From NCBI RefSeq assembly GCF_030816855.1, contig NZ_JAUSYK010000001.1, positions 930,001 through 994,000 of the forward strand: a stretch of DNA of 64,000 nucleotides, read 5' to 3'. A model generated the notes under the pieces. It worked only from the letters and a program-made list of their open reading frames with translations. It had not been told where the DNA came from and ran no database searches. A program made the translations under genes and the position numbers. Shown piece after piece: positions 9,234-27,883 of this stretch (its first letter is position 1; each line of letters begins with the position of its first letter). The DNA is from Arthrobacter sp. B3I4. Lineage in GTDB: Bacteria > Actinomycetota > Actinomycetes > Actinomycetales > Micrococcaceae.

Positions 9234-10055
9234 TTAGGCGCGGAAACCGGAGCTCGCCACGATGCCGCCGTCGTTCTGCACGGCAAGCACCTCGATGTCC
9301 CAGTGGTCTGTCGCGCGGTTGAGCATGCTCATTCCGCCGGCGATGACGGCTGTTGCCAGTACGTCTGCGGTCACGATGTCCGCGGCGGCAACGGAGACCT
9401 GAAGGAATTCGCTGACACCGGCGCTGCTGGTCCAGATATGGTCGCCGCGTTCGGCGGAGCCGGAGGTAGCCAACGCCGCCCAGCCGGTCCTGGTGCCGCC
9501 GGTGCCGACGCTGGCACCGCGGCCGCTGGCTCCGCCGCCGCCGAGCGGACAGGCGGCGATCAGCGCCGCGCGGTCCTGCGGATCGACGATTCCCGCTTGC
9601 CACGGCGCGCCGCCGCCCGGGATGGGTGAGCCCCCGACGAGTACATCGCCGCCTGCGTTCAGGCACCAGTCGGCCAGCCCCAGCAACTCAAGCGCAGCCC
9701 CGGCCTCGCGGATCGCGGCCCCTTTGACCAGGCCGGACAGATCGGGCACGCCGTCCGGCCGCTCCGGCGTGAACGACCCCTGAGTGAGGAGGCGCCACTC
9801 ATTGGCCTCGGCGTAGCGGTCACGGAATTCCTGCGAACTTTCCCGCATGGACAGTTCTCGGCGCGCCAGCCGGCTGGCCTCAGACTCGGGCCGGTAGAGA
9901 CTGAAACGGCTGTCGAGTGCCTGGAAGAGCCGTTCGACGGCAGCCGTTGCGGCGTCCAGCGCGGCCTCTGCAGCGGCGGTCCAGCCTCCTGCAGGGGCCG
10001 GCACGGTAAGGCTGATGACCGTGCCCATGCACCGGAAGGTCCTTGCTTTCAGCAT
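9234..10055 (-). CDS. apbE: ApbE-type FAD:protein FMN transferase
   Basis: 273 aa from ATG at 10055; an in-frame ATG at 10085 would overlap the upstream gene. Motifs: CMGTVISL near the N-terminus, SRFSLYRPESEASRL, LSGLVKGAAIREA, the NAGGDVLVGG flavin/metal loop, ATSGSAERGDHIW, and the C-terminal TADVLATAVIAGG. ApbE enzymes cleave FAD and attach FMN through a phosphodiester bond to Thr/Ser of target proteins outside the membrane. The likely target is encoded immediately upstream (FMN-binding protein, 13-bp gap). No obvious signal peptide is visible, which is unusual for an enzyme acting outside, unless the start is different. Confidence 0.9.
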   Translation of the reverse strand: MLKARTFRCMGTVISLTVPAPAGGWTAAAEAALDAATAAVERLFQALDSRFSLYRPESEASRLARRELSMRESSQEFRDRYAEANEWRLLTQGSFTPERPDGVPDLSGLVKGAAIREAGAALELLGLADWCLNAGGDVLVGGSPIPGGGAPWQAGIVDPQDRAALIAACPLGGGGASGRGASVGTGGTRTGWAALATSGSAERGDHIWTSSAGVSEFLQVSVAAADIVTADVLATAVIAGGMSMLNRATDHWDIEVLAVQNDGGIVASSGFRA

Positions 10056-10068
10056 TGGCTGGCGGAGC

Positions 10069-10611
10069 TCAGAAGTTGGCCGCATCGAGGGCCGCCTGGA
10101 GCGAGGTCAGGTAGGCCTCGCTGGTTACCGTGGCGCCGCTGATGGTCTGCACGTCGGCTGATTGGGCCTTAAGGACCTCCGCGCGCAGCAGCGGGGCAGC
10201 GCGCTTGCTGATCTGCGCAGATTTCCGGTCCTCATCCGTGAGCTGCAGAGCGGTAACGTCCGTGATGGTCCCCGACTTCACCGTGACCTGGACCTCGACC
10301 GACCCGAAGCGGGTCTGCACGACATCGCCGGTAAAGGTTCCACCGGCCTTTGCGGCCGAACCCGAGGACGGGGATGAATTGGATGACCCGGCGGTCCCCG
10401 TGGATCCCGACGACCCCGTGGATCCCGTGGATCCCGTGGATGCCGATGATCCCGGAGTTCCGGCGGTCCCGTTCCTGGCGGCTGTCGCCCCGGAGGAGCC
10501 GGCCGCGGCGCCGGCACCGGCCGTCTCCGCCACGTGGGCTCCCGACTGCCAGCCGGCGAAAAGGATTCCGGCCGAGGCCAGGGCTGCTGAAACTACTGCG
10601 CGGATTCTCAC
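10069..10611 (-). CDS. Exported FMN-binding domain protein (flavinylation target)
   Basis: 180 aa with GTG start overlapping the upstream reductase stop (GTGA). Residues 1-25 form a hydrophobic signal/anchor. Residues about 30-85 are a Gly/Ser/Thr linker encoded partly by 9-nt tandem repeats. Residues 90-180 are an FMN_bind domain with the flavinylation motif SGATVT (158-163), in which the last Thr is the expected FMN attachment site. It should act as a tethered or secreted electron carrier taking electrons from the membrane reductase. The longer upstream-open frame is an artefact of overlap with the reductase gene. Confidence 0.85.
   Translation of the reverse strand: MRIRAVVSAALASAGILFAGWQSGAHVAETAGAGAAAGSSGATAARNGTAGTPGSSASTGSTGSTGSSGSTGTAGSSNSSPSSGSAAKAGGTFTGDVVQTRFGSVEVQVTVKSGTITDVTALQLTDEDRKSAQISKRAAPLLRAEVLKAQSADVQTISGATVTSEAYLTSLQAALDAANF
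10400..10453. repeat. Six 9-nt tandem repeats coding a Gly/Ser/Thr linker
   Basis: Units GTGGATCCC, GACGACCCC, GTGGATCCC, GTGGATCCC, GTGGATGCC, GATGATCCC on the plus strand. They encode the GSTGSTGSSGST-type linker of the FMN-binding protein. Copy number could vary by slippage and would change linker length without a frameshift. Confidence 0.85.
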
Positions 10612-12044
10612 CAGTCGAACCTTTCGTAGTGGAGTTGCTCTTTCCGCACACCGGCCCGGCGGGCGTCGTCGAGCACGCTTTGCGCCCAGCCGGCGGGCCC
10701 GCAGACGAAGACATCGGCGTCGGCCAGGTTTGGTGAGTAGCTCGCCAGCCGGTACCCGGAACGGGCCTCGCTCTCGGGCAGCCAGGTCTGCCTGCCCGGG
10801 GGCCGCCGACCGGTCAGATGGAAAAGCGTCGCGCCACGGCGCTGGCAAAGCTCAAGGATTTCGTCGGCGAGATAAAGCCCGGACTGGTTGTGGCCGCGGA
10901 GAATTACGGTCGCATCGCCGGGTGCGAAGGGAGTGCTCTCCAGCAGGGCACGGATGGGGGTGATGCCGATGCCTGCACCGATCAGCACGAGATGACGGCG
11001 GCTGCGGGATGCGGTGCTGAACAGGCCATAGGGTCCTTCAATCGCTACCCTGGTGCCGGGCTTCAGCCGGGCCAGGCTGGCGGAGCCCCGGCCCAGGTTG
11101 CGAACCGTGATCCGCAGCCGGCCCCCGCCGTCGAACAGCCCCGGCTCAGCGGAGAGGCTGAACGGGTGCGGGTGCCACCACTGCCCTGGGGCGAGGAACC
11201 GCCAGATGAAGAACCGGCCACCGCTGCCGCTCAGCTCGTCGAGATGCCGTCCCGCCATCTCGACGCTCACCACGCCGTGCCCCGCGGCCGTCACCCGGGT
11301 GATCCGCAACTGGTGCCGGACCGTAGCGACGATCGGCTCAAGGACTCGATAGTGCGCCAGCGCAGCTCCTGTTCCGATGCAAACCGCCAGCCAGTACCAG
11401 CGCTGCCACGTTCCTTCGGCGAAGAGCCCGCCCACGCTGAACTGGTGCGGCAAAGAAGTCAGCACGGCGGCGTAGGTGAGCAGGTGGATGGCGTACCAGA
11501 ACTCGTAGGGAAAACGACGCCGCACGGCCACCAGGGAGGTGACGACGACGGCGACAAACAACACGGTGGACACATAGGCAAGCCACATATCGGGAACCTG
11601 GACCCAGAGTGCTACCGCCTCACTGACAGGATCCAGCCCTTCGGCCAGCCCATAGCCGACGGCGAGCAGGACCCCGTGCGCCAGCAAAAGGTACAGCGAA
11701 GGTTTGCCGAGCTTGCGGTGGAACTCAAGCGCACGGTCATGTCCGAGCGCGCCGTCAATGATCGGAAGACGTGCCGCGAGGAGCAACATGAGCAGCACCA
11801 GGTCCATACCGGCGAGACCTGCAACAATACCCGCCGCGGCGAAGGCGCCGGCGGGGCTTGAGAAACCGTCGGCACCGCCGTCGGCCAGCCACAACGCCAA
11901 GGCGCCGGCAACGGACGCCCACGCGACCACGGTGAGGAGATCAACTCTTCGCATCCGCTTGCGGTGCTGTTCCTTGAAGGGGTTCCCGGCAGCAATGACC
12001 CGCGGGGCCGCGGGGTGCAGGGCGGTCTGGTTCGACGGGTTCAT
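10608..12044 (-). CDS. Ferric-reductase-like membrane flavoprotein (cytochrome b + FAD/NAD(P)H domains)
   Basis: 478 aa from the ATG of MNPSNQTALHP; an upstream in-frame start would add 19 unlikely residues. Residues about 35-230 hold six or so membrane helices with His residues placed for heme b (LEFHRKLGK, LLAHGVLL, YAIHLLTYA, SLPHQFS). Next come the FAD-binding motif HPHPFSLSAEPG and EGPYGLF, the pyridine-nucleotide motif GAGIGITPIRALLES, and the terminal VFVCGPAGWAQSV. It should pass electrons from NAD(P)H across the membrane. The stop overlaps the FMN-binding protein start, and ApbE follows, so the three genes form one operon. Confidence 0.88.
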   Translation of the reverse strand: MNPSNQTALHPAAPRVIAAGNPFKEQHRKRMRRVDLLTVVAWASVAGALALWLADGGADGFSSPAGAFAAAGIVAGLAGMDLVLLMLLLAARLPIIDGALGHDRALEFHRKLGKPSLYLLLAHGVLLAVGYGLAEGLDPVSEAVALWVQVPDMWLAYVSTVLFVAVVVTSLVAVRRRFPYEFWYAIHLLTYAAVLTSLPHQFSVGGLFAEGTWQRWYWLAVCIGTGAALAHYRVLEPIVATVRHQLRITRVTAAGHGVVSVEMAGRHLDELSGSGGRFFIWRFLAPGQWWHPHPFSLSAEPGLFDGGGRLRITVRNLGRGSASLARLKPGTRVAIEGPYGLFSTASRSRRHLVLIGAGIGITPIRALLESTPFAPGDATVILRGHNQSGLYLADEILELCQRRGATLFHLTGRRPPGRQTWLPESEARSGYRLASYSPNLADADVFVCGPAGWAQSVLDDARRAGVRKEQLHYERFDW

Positions 12045-12506
12045 GTATCCAGAGTCTTCCCGTTGCCTATCATTTCGCTGTGAACGGACTGCGTCCCGCA
12101 TATGATTTGCCTGCGGGTCCGATGGCGGGGCTTATACACCCTTCAAGCCCGGATTGGTCTTTAAAACGCCAAGCTCGTAGACTTGGTAGGCGCTAGGTGG
12201 CGCGGAGCGTGTGCAATTGCTCCGGTTGGCGGAAAATCACTGCGAAGCAGGGACTCCGGCGGCCGGTAGTTAGGGGCTCAAGTTGCGCGCATTCCTGTAT
12301 TCGCCCAGAAATCCGGTGCCGCAGTGACTGCCCATGGTAGTCACCGCAGGTGGCCCGGGACCCACTCGTTCGCCGCAGTTGCTGCAGCTGGTTCAACCGG
12401 TTGTCGGCGGCACCAGGACGGGGTGGGGCTGGATCCGGACGCTGCCTATCGCACGGTTAGGGGGAAATCCGCCAGCCGTTTCATTTCATTCATGAGGAGA
12501 GTCGTC
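12045..12506. other. Divergent intergenic region between reductase operon and rpmB operon
   Basis: 462 bp without a convincing ORF. It must hold promoters for both directions. A partial inverted repeat CCAAG (12169-12173) / CTTGG (12182-12186) lies in the reductase-proximal half, and an AACCGGTT-centred palindrome at about 12395 lies nearer rpmB. I looked for an A/T-rich Zur-type box and saw none. No riboswitch class was recognised. Confidence 0.5.
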
Positions 12507-12743
12507 ATGGCAGCACACTGCCAGGTGACCGGAGCCGAGCCGGGCTTTGGACACAGCATTTCGCACTCGCACCGCCGCAACAAGCGCCGGTTCGACCCGA
12601 ACATCCAGAAGAAGCGCTATTGGGTTCCGTCCCTGCGCCGTAACGTCACCCTGCAGGTCTCTGCACGTGGCATCAAGACCATCGACGTACGCGGCATCGA
12701 CGTTGTCGTCGCCGCCATCCTGGCACGAGGAGTGAAGCTCTAG
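12507..12743 (+). CDS. rpmB: 50S ribosomal protein L28
   Basis: 78 aa, starting [34 protein letters not shown], the standard L28 core. Strong ribosome binding site GAGGAGA at 12494-12500 selects the ATG at 12507. Only one cysteine is present, so this is the zinc-independent (C-minus) form, as in E. coli. The stop shares its last base with the rpmG GTG start. First gene of the L28-L33-S14 operon. Confidence 0.97.
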   Translation: MAAHCQVTGAEPGFGHSISHSHRRNKRRFDPNIQKKRYWVPSLRRNVTLQVSARGIKTIDVRGIDVVVAAILARGVKL

Positions 12744-12910
12744 TGGCAAAGGACAAGGACGTACGTCCGATCATCAAGCTCAAGTCGACCGCGGGCACGG
12801 GCTACACCTACGTGACGCGCAAGAACCGTCGTAACGACCCGGACCGCATGGTCCTGCGGAAGTACGATCCGAAAATCCGCCAGCACGTCGAATTCCGAGA
12901 GGAGCGCTAA
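12743..12910 (+). CDS. rpmG: 50S ribosomal protein L33
   Basis: 55 aa, GTG start at 12743 sharing one base with the rpmB stop. The sequence [43 protein letters not shown] is L33. It has no cysteine at all, so it is the zinc-free form lacking the CxxC pairs of C-plus paralogs. It sits between L28 and S14 in a compact operon. Confidence 0.96.
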   Translation: MAKDKDVRPIIKLKSTAGTGYTYVTRKNRRNDPDRMVLRKYDPKIRQHVEFREER

Positions 12911-12914
12911 ACAC

Positions 12915-13220
12915 ATGGCTAAGAAGTCAATGATCGCTAAGAACGAACAGCGTAAAGTCATCGTCGAGCGTTACGCTGCAAAGCGCCTCGAACTGAAGAA
13001 GGCTCTGGTTGACCCCAACTCGACCGATGAAGCACGTGAAGCAGCACGCCTCGGCCTGCAGAAGCTTCCCCGCAACGCTTCGCCGGTGCGTTTGCGTAAC
13101 CGCGACATCATCGACGGCCGCCCCCGCGGTACGTTCCAGAAGTTCGGTATCTCCCGTGTTCGCTTCCGCGACATGGCTCACCGCGGTGAGCTCCCGGGCA
13201 TCACGAAGTCTTCCTGGTAA
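12915..13220 (+). CDS. rpsN: 30S ribosomal protein S14 (long, zinc-free type)
   Basis: 101 aa, [31 protein letters not shown] ... [32 protein letters not shown]. This is the long S14 form without the CxxC zinc ribbon. It lies 4 nt after rpmG and is followed by a perfect terminator, so the operon is L28-L33-S14. Whether it is the only S14 gene or a zinc-starvation paralog cannot be told from this window. Confidence 0.97.
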   Translation: MAKKSMIAKNEQRKVIVERYAAKRLELKKALVDPNSTDEAREAARLGLQKLPRNASPVRLRNRDIIDGRPRGTFQKFGISRVRFRDMAHRGELPGITKSSW

Positions 13221-13247
13221 TTCAGCACTCCTGAGTCCAGTGGCTTG

Positions 13248-13285
13248 AAAGAGGGCCGGCAACCGATGGGTTGCCGGCCCTCTTT
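13248..13285 (+). terminator. Rho-independent terminator of rpmB-rpmG-rpsN
   Basis: Perfect 17-bp inverted repeat (13248-13264 and 13269-13285) with a 4-nt GATG loop. The stem begins with AAA and ends in TTT, so the T-run is built into the stem. Confidence 0.93.
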
Positions 13286-13476
13286 GCGTTTACGCCAGGG
13301 GCCGCGGTGGAGTCGCAGGTGCGCCTGCCTGCCGCCGGGCTGCTTGGTTCCCGCATCGGTGACGGTGCCCACACCGGCCGCTTTCGACGCCGAATCCGGC
13401 CTTCTGCACCCCCGGGACCAGGGATTCGGCGCCGTTGCGGGGTTGTGGCGGTGGGGGAGGCCCCTGGAGGGTGGAT
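13286..13476. other. Gap between rpsN terminator and first rRNA promoter
   Basis: About 190 bp. It contains a perfect 10-bp inverted repeat CGCCGAATCC (13388-13397) / GGATTCGGCG (13422-13431) around a GC-rich 24-nt spacer. Overlapping short ORFs on both strands match no family I recognise and are not called. Confidence 0.5.
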
Positions 13477-13505
13477 TTGTGTGGGCGGGGGTTCGTGTGT
13501 AAAGT
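13477..13505 (+). promoter_or_regulatory. rRNA operon 1, upstream promoter P1
   Basis: TTGTGT (13477-13482), 17-bp spacer, TAAAGT (13500-13505). The downstream AGTCGCCG resembles the sequence after the equivalent promoter of operon 2. Confidence 0.5.
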
Positions 13506-13642
13506 TGTTCGAGTCGCCGCCGCTGAAGCGGAAAGATAGCGACCGACCCCCTCTTTGAATGGCCTGAAAATGGTGCGGATTTCTGCGCCGGTTTTTGGGT
13601 GGGGACCCTTTCGATGCTTTGGAATTCGGCGAATACGCCGGT

Positions 13643-13671
13643 TTGCAAAGTGGTTCGGACTCGGGTAAGTT
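13643..13671 (+). promoter_or_regulatory. rRNA operon 1, proximal promoter P2
   Basis: TTGCAA (13643-13648), 17-bp spacer, TAAGTT (13666-13671). The -10 region and the following TGAAAAGTTGCTCCGGAGC are identical to operon 2, where the -35 is TTGCTT. Confidence 0.7.
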
Positions 13672-13727
13672 TGAAAAGTTGCTCCGGAGCGATCCACGGC
13701 TGAGGTTGTGGTGGTGCCGGGTGTGTC

Positions 13728-13743
13728 TGTTGTTTGAGAACTC
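13728..13743 (+). promoter_or_regulatory. boxA-like antitermination element in rRNA leader 1
   Basis: TGTTGTTTGAGAACTC resembles the boxA element bound by NusB/S10. The same core, TTGTTTGAGAAC, recurs in the 16S-23S spacer at about 15834. Identical copy in operon 2 at 22508-22523. Confidence 0.5.
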
Positions 13744-13897
13744 AATAGTGTGCCAAGTTTGTTGATACCAATTGTTTTATTGATTGGTTGTTTTGGCTGT
13801 GTTGTCCATCCCGTGGATGGCATGGTTTTTACAGCTGGTTTCAAATTTTGTGCAGCCTGGTTCCGCGTTTTCCCGTGGTTCTTTGGTTGTGTCTGTT

Positions 13898-19104
<5,207 letters not shown>

Positions 19105-19318
19105 CACACACCCCACCTTCGTGAACGGATTCAAAAGACGTTCACACCACGAAGGAGGGGGAAAGAGACAAGACTGCTTGCGTCCACTATGTGGTTCCCA
19201 AACAACAAACCGTTGTCTAAGGGAACCAACAACTGAATAACAACACCACAACTGCACCACAAGTGCAGGAAACATGTTGTAACCACAGATTTCCCACCCC
19301 CAGGGGTGCGGACACAGG
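19105..19318 (+). other. 23S-5S spacer, operon 1
   Basis: About 214 nt, tRNA-free. It contains complementary segments flanking 23S (GTGAACG ... CGTTCAC) likely used in processing. Its middle differs strongly from the operon 2 spacer in length and sequence. Confidence 0.7.
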
Positions 19319-19436
19319 GTTACGGCGGTCATAGCGTGGGGGAAACGCCCGGTCCCATTCCGAACCCGGAAGCTAAGACCCACAGCGCCGATGGTACTGC
19401 ACCCGGGAGGGTGTGGGAGAGTAGGACACCGCCGGA
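19319..19436 (+). rRNA. rrf: 5S ribosomal RNA, operon 1
   Basis: 118 nt from GTTACGGCGGTCATAGCG to CACCGCCGGA; the ends pair as helix I. It contains the conserved CCGAACCCGGAAGCTAAG segment. Identical to copy 2 by inspection. Confidence 0.95.
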
Positions 19437-19449
19437 CAACCATTACAGC

Positions 19450-19475
19450 CAGGCCCCGACACACGTCGGGGCCTG
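19450..19475 (+). terminator. Terminator of rRNA operon 1
   Basis: CAGGCCCCGAC (19450-19460), loop ACAC, GTCGGGGCCTG (19465-19475): perfect 11-bp stem followed by AGCTCTTT. Confidence 0.92.
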
Positions 19476-19653
19476 AGCTCTTTAACCCCCAAAACACCGA
19501 CCCACCCCTCTCAGCACCGGCGCCCGGAACCCGTCCCTCCCACACAATAGGATCCGCACCACCAACGCGAGGTGCGTCACCGTGGAGGCTGCCGGAACTG
19601 AGCGAACGTCCGACCGGAGTCAGCCGGAGCGAGGGAGCGTCGGGAACCGGTGG

Positions 19654-22074
19654 TCAGCGGGGGAACCTGCGCCGGTGGACCAGCGCCAGGAGCTCTATGG
19701 CGAGCCCGCCGCCGACGCTGACCGCCCCGGCAGTGATCAGCAGGTCGATCGGCGGCCAGGAGAGGATGAAGAACTCCTGCGCCAACGGAAAGTTGAAGAG
19801 GATGACGAGGGCCGCGCACATGGCGGCCAGCACCCCCACCCGTCCGGCGTTAAGTGGTCGGGAAACCGCCGCCAGGATCCAGAGCCCCACGAACGAAAGC
19901 GTGAGCACCGAGGCGGAACGCGCAGCGTCTGGCTCCGAAGGCGCTTCCGCCGTCGCGATGCCGTTGACAGCGAGCAGACACGCCGCAACGATCAGCCCGG
20001 CCGGCACCGAAAACCAAAGGGACCGTCGCAGGAATCCAGGTCTGTACCGGCGGGCGTTTGGCATCAGCGCTAAAAAGAAGGCGGGAATGCCGATAGTCAG
20101 GCCGTCCGTAAAGGACAACTGTCGTGGCAGGAAGGGGAAGGACCACTGCAGCAGTCCGAAACTCACCGCGACGGCAATCGAGTAGGCAGTCTTGCTAAGG
20201 AAGAGGCTCGAGACGCGCTCTATGTTGGCGATGACGCGTCGCCCCTCCGCGAGGACCTCCGGCAGCCGGTCGAAGCGGCCATCGAGGAGGACCAGACGGG
20301 CCACGGCTTTGGTGGCGGGCGCCGCCGAGTCCATGGCAATGCCAAGGTCCGCTGCCTTAAGGGCAAGGGCGTCATTAACTCCGTCCCCGGTCATTGCAAC
20401 GGTGTGTCCTAAGCGCTGCAGTGCCGCAACCATGTTCCTTTTCTGATCGGGCGTGACGCGGCCGAAGACAGTATTGCTTTTCATCACCCCTTCGAGAAGC
20501 GTCGGGTCCTCCGGTAATGACCGTGCGTCATAACCCTCGGTGACGTCCAGGCCCACCCGCCCCGCGATGGCTGCCACGGTCCGCGGATCGTCGCCGGAAA
20601 TGATCTTCACCTCAACTCCTTCCGCGCGGAAGAACCGCAAAGTGTCAAAGGCATCACCGCGTAGCTGTTCCCGGAACGTCAGAAGGGCGACCGGTCGGAG
20701 CCCGTCCGGCAACGTCTCGGGCTTACCAGGCAACCCATCTGCTGCGCCCAGGAGTAACGTCCGCAGGCCTTTGCCGGCCAGCTCGCCGGCTTGTTCCAGC
20801 ACGTCAGCGTGACTACCCGGAGCCAGGATCATCTCCGGCGCCCCCAAGACCCAGCTGGGCGTTGCACCGCTGCCTCGGGAGAACGTCACTGCGCTCCATT
20901 TGCGGGAGGAAGAGAACGGAACGTACGAGATCGACTGGAAGCCGGCGTCGTCGTCAAAGGCTACGGCGAGGCTGCGCGCGGTGGCGTTAGCCTCCGGTTC
21001 AGAGGCGAACCAGCCCAGGGCGTGTTGCCACCCCGTGTCCGGGGCTGAGGTTAGCTGGTAGACCGCCTCGAACTTAAGCCCTCCCTCGGTCAGGGTTCCC
21101 GTCTTGTCCATGCACAACACGTCAACCCGGGCCAGCCCTTCGACGGCGGCGAGCTCCTGAATCAGGACCTTGTGGGCGGCAAGCCTGAGTCCGCCGACCG
21201 CGAAGGCGACGCTGGTCAACAGCACGAGGCCCAGCGGCACCATGGCGATGATGCTGGCGATGACGCCCACCAGGGCCACGGTCCACGCGCCGGTGGCGAA
21301 CGCGTCCTGCCAGCCTCCGAGCGCCTGCAGTTCTCCGACGACGACGAGAACCGCAACAGGTACGATCGCCCAGGTGATCCAGCGCAGGACGCGGTCAAGG
21401 CTGTTGCGGATCTCTGAATTCACGAGAGAGAATCGGCGCGCGTCGGCCGTAAGACGACTTGCAAACGCTTCGGCACCCACCCGGACCACGCGTGCTTTGG
21501 CATGGCCGGCCACGATGATGGACCCTGAAAGGAGTTCTGATCCGGCGTCCTTGCCCACCGGGTCCGATTCCCCGGTAAGCAGGGACTCGTCCGCTTCCAG
21601 CCCTGCGGCTTCGAGCACTGCGGCATCGGCCGTTACCTGATCGCCGGAGCGCAGGATCAGCACGTCGTCCTGGACGACGGCGTCCGCGTGAATCTCCTGC
21701 AGTTCTCCGTCCCGCAACACCCGCGCCTGTGGGGCATCCATGATGGCGAGCCGGTCCAGGGATCTCTTGGCCCGAAATTCCTGAACCGCTCCGATGACGG
21801 CGTTGCCCGCCGCGGCCAGCCCGAATAGGGCGTCCTGCCAGCGCCCTAAAAGCAGCAGAACAAGGAAGCTCGTGCCAACGATGGCGTTGAAGAGGGTCAA
21901 GACGTTGGCGCGGAAGATCTGCCACAGGCTTCGACTGGTCTGATCGGGCGTTCGGTTGTCCAGGCCGCTGCTGATGCGCGCCAGCACGTCCGCCTCGGTG
22001 AGGCCGGTGAGAGGCGGCCCGGCCACGCGCGGGTGTAGTAGGCCTGGTATCTGGCTCCGGCGCTCTGCCCTCAC
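19654..22074 (-). CDS. P-type cation-transporting ATPase, CtpE-like
   Basis: 806 aa using the GTG at 22074. The frame stays open upstream, but homology begins near PPLTGLTEADVLARI and a -10-like TACCAT lies 6 nt before this GTG. Visible: actuator motif LLTGES, phosphorylation motif DKTGTLT with Asp323, hinge MTGDGVNDALALKAADLGIAM, and paired N-terminal plus about six C-terminal membrane helices. It resembles mycobacterial CtpE, implicated in calcium uptake; the ion specificity here is inferred. It lies between two direct rRNA operons on the opposite strand, so transcription runs head-on toward operon 1. Confidence 0.88.
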   Translation of the reverse strand: MRAERRSQIPGLLHPRVAGPPLTGLTEADVLARISSGLDNRTPDQTSRSLWQIFRANVLTLFNAIVGTSFLVLLLLGRWQDALFGLAAAGNAVIGAVQEFRAKRSLDRLAIMDAPQARVLRDGELQEIHADAVVQDDVLILRSGDQVTADAAVLEAAGLEADESLLTGESDPVGKDAGSELLSGSIIVAGHAKARVVRVGAEAFASRLTADARRFSLVNSEIRNSLDRVLRWITWAIVPVAVLVVVGELQALGGWQDAFATGAWTVALVGVIASIIAMVPLGLVLLTSVAFAVGGLRLAAHKVLIQELAAVEGLARVDVLCMDKTGTLTEGGLKFEAVYQLTSAPDTGWQHALGWFASEPEANATARSLAVAFDDDAGFQSISYVPFSSSRKWSAVTFSRGSGATPSWVLGAPEMILAPGSHADVLEQAGELAGKGLRTLLLGAADGLPGKPETLPDGLRPVALLTFREQLRGDAFDTLRFFRAEGVEVKIISGDDPRTVAAIAGRVGLDVTEGYDARSLPEDPTLLEGVMKSNTVFGRVTPDQKRNMVAALQRLGHTVAMTGDGVNDALALKAADLGIAMDSAAPATKAVARLVLLDGRFDRLPEVLAEGRRVIANIERVSSLFLSKTAYSIAVAVSFGLLQWSFPFLPRQLSFTDGLTIGIPAFFLALMPNARRYRPGFLRRSLWFSVPAGLIVAACLLAVNGIATAEAPSEPDAARSASVLTLSFVGLWILAAVSRPLNAGRVGVLAAMCAALVILFNFPLAQEFFILSWPPIDLLITAGAVSVGGGLAIELLALVHRRRFPR

Positions 22075-22080
22075 TCCTCG

Positions 22081-22086
22081 ATGGTA
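22081..22086 (-). promoter_or_regulatory. -10-like element of the P-type ATPase gene
   Basis: TACCAT on the minus strand, 6 nt before the GTG start at 22074, without an intervening ribosome binding site of normal spacing. It fits a leaderless transcript and supports the chosen start. Confidence 0.4.
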
Positions 22087-22232
22087 GCGGTCCCTCCAGA
22101 AAAGTGACGGAGCGTACAGTCCCGAGCGACTGCGGCGACGGCCTGCACGGGCACTTGAGCGGGGCTCGGAAGGGTGGAACGGCCCGCATCCCGAGTGGTC
22201 CTGGCAGGGGGTAGCGCCGGGACTGGGGACGT

Positions 22233-22261
22233 TTGCCATTGCCACCTGGAGGGTGTATCGT
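22233..22261 (+). promoter_or_regulatory. rRNA operon 2, upstream promoter P1
   Basis: TTGCCA (22233-22238), 17-bp spacer, TATCGT (22256-22261). Corresponds in position and downstream sequence (AAGTCGCCG) to P1 of operon 1. Confidence 0.55.
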
Positions 22262-22338
22262 TTTCTAAGTCGCCGCGAGGGAGACCAGCTCAAAAGGCTG
22301 GGGACCGGAGGCGGCCAAACCCCCAAAATAATTCGAAA

Positions 22339-22365
22339 CCAAGTTCACTTGGCAATTCATTTGCC
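22339..22365. repeat. Two overlapping small hairpins between rRNA promoters of operon 2
   Basis: CCAAG-TTCA-CTTGG (22339-22352) and GGCAA-TTCAT-TTGCC (22351-22365) share two bases, so they are mutually exclusive folds. Absent from operon 1. Confidence 0.4.
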
Positions 22366-22419
22366 GACACATCTTGGCGGGGCTGGTTCGTCCGCTGGTG
22401 CGGGTCCGGGAAACCGGAT

Positions 22420-22448
22420 TTGCTTTGGAGGCTGGGACCGGGTAAGTT
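22420..22448 (+). promoter_or_regulatory. rRNA operon 2, proximal promoter P2
   Basis: TTGCTT (22420-22425), 17-bp spacer, TAAGTT (22443-22448), matching P2 of operon 1 in spacing and downstream leader. Confidence 0.7.
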
Positions 22449-22507
22449 TGAAAAGTTGCTCCGGAGCGATCGTGGACCTTTTGGTTTGGGGTGGTGCCGG
22501 GTGAGTC

Positions 22508-22523
22508 TGTTGTTTGAGAACTC
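22508..22523 (+). promoter_or_regulatory. boxA-like antitermination element in rRNA leader 2
   Basis: Same TGTTGTTTGAGAACTC as operon 1; sequence identity between the two operons becomes nearly complete from about this point onward. Confidence 0.5.
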
Positions 22524-22677
22524 AATAGTGTGCCAAGTTTGTTGATACCAATTGTTTTATTGATTGGTTGTTTTGGCTGTGTTGTCCATCCCGTGGATGG
22601 CATGGTTTTTACAGCTGGTTTCAAATTTTGTGCAGTCTGGTTCCGCGTTTTCCCGTGGTTCTTTGGTTGTGTCTGTT

Positions 22678-27883
<5,206 letters not shown>

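Noticed and set aside
12045..12506. Zur box or cobalamin/TPP/FMN riboswitch before rpmB
   Set aside because: No A/T-rich Zur dyad and none of the conserved riboswitch core sequences could be found.
13290..13844. 184-codon minus-strand frame in the rRNA operon 1 promoter region
   Set aside because: Runs across both promoters and the leader, its leader part is duplicated in operon 2, and it resembles no protein.
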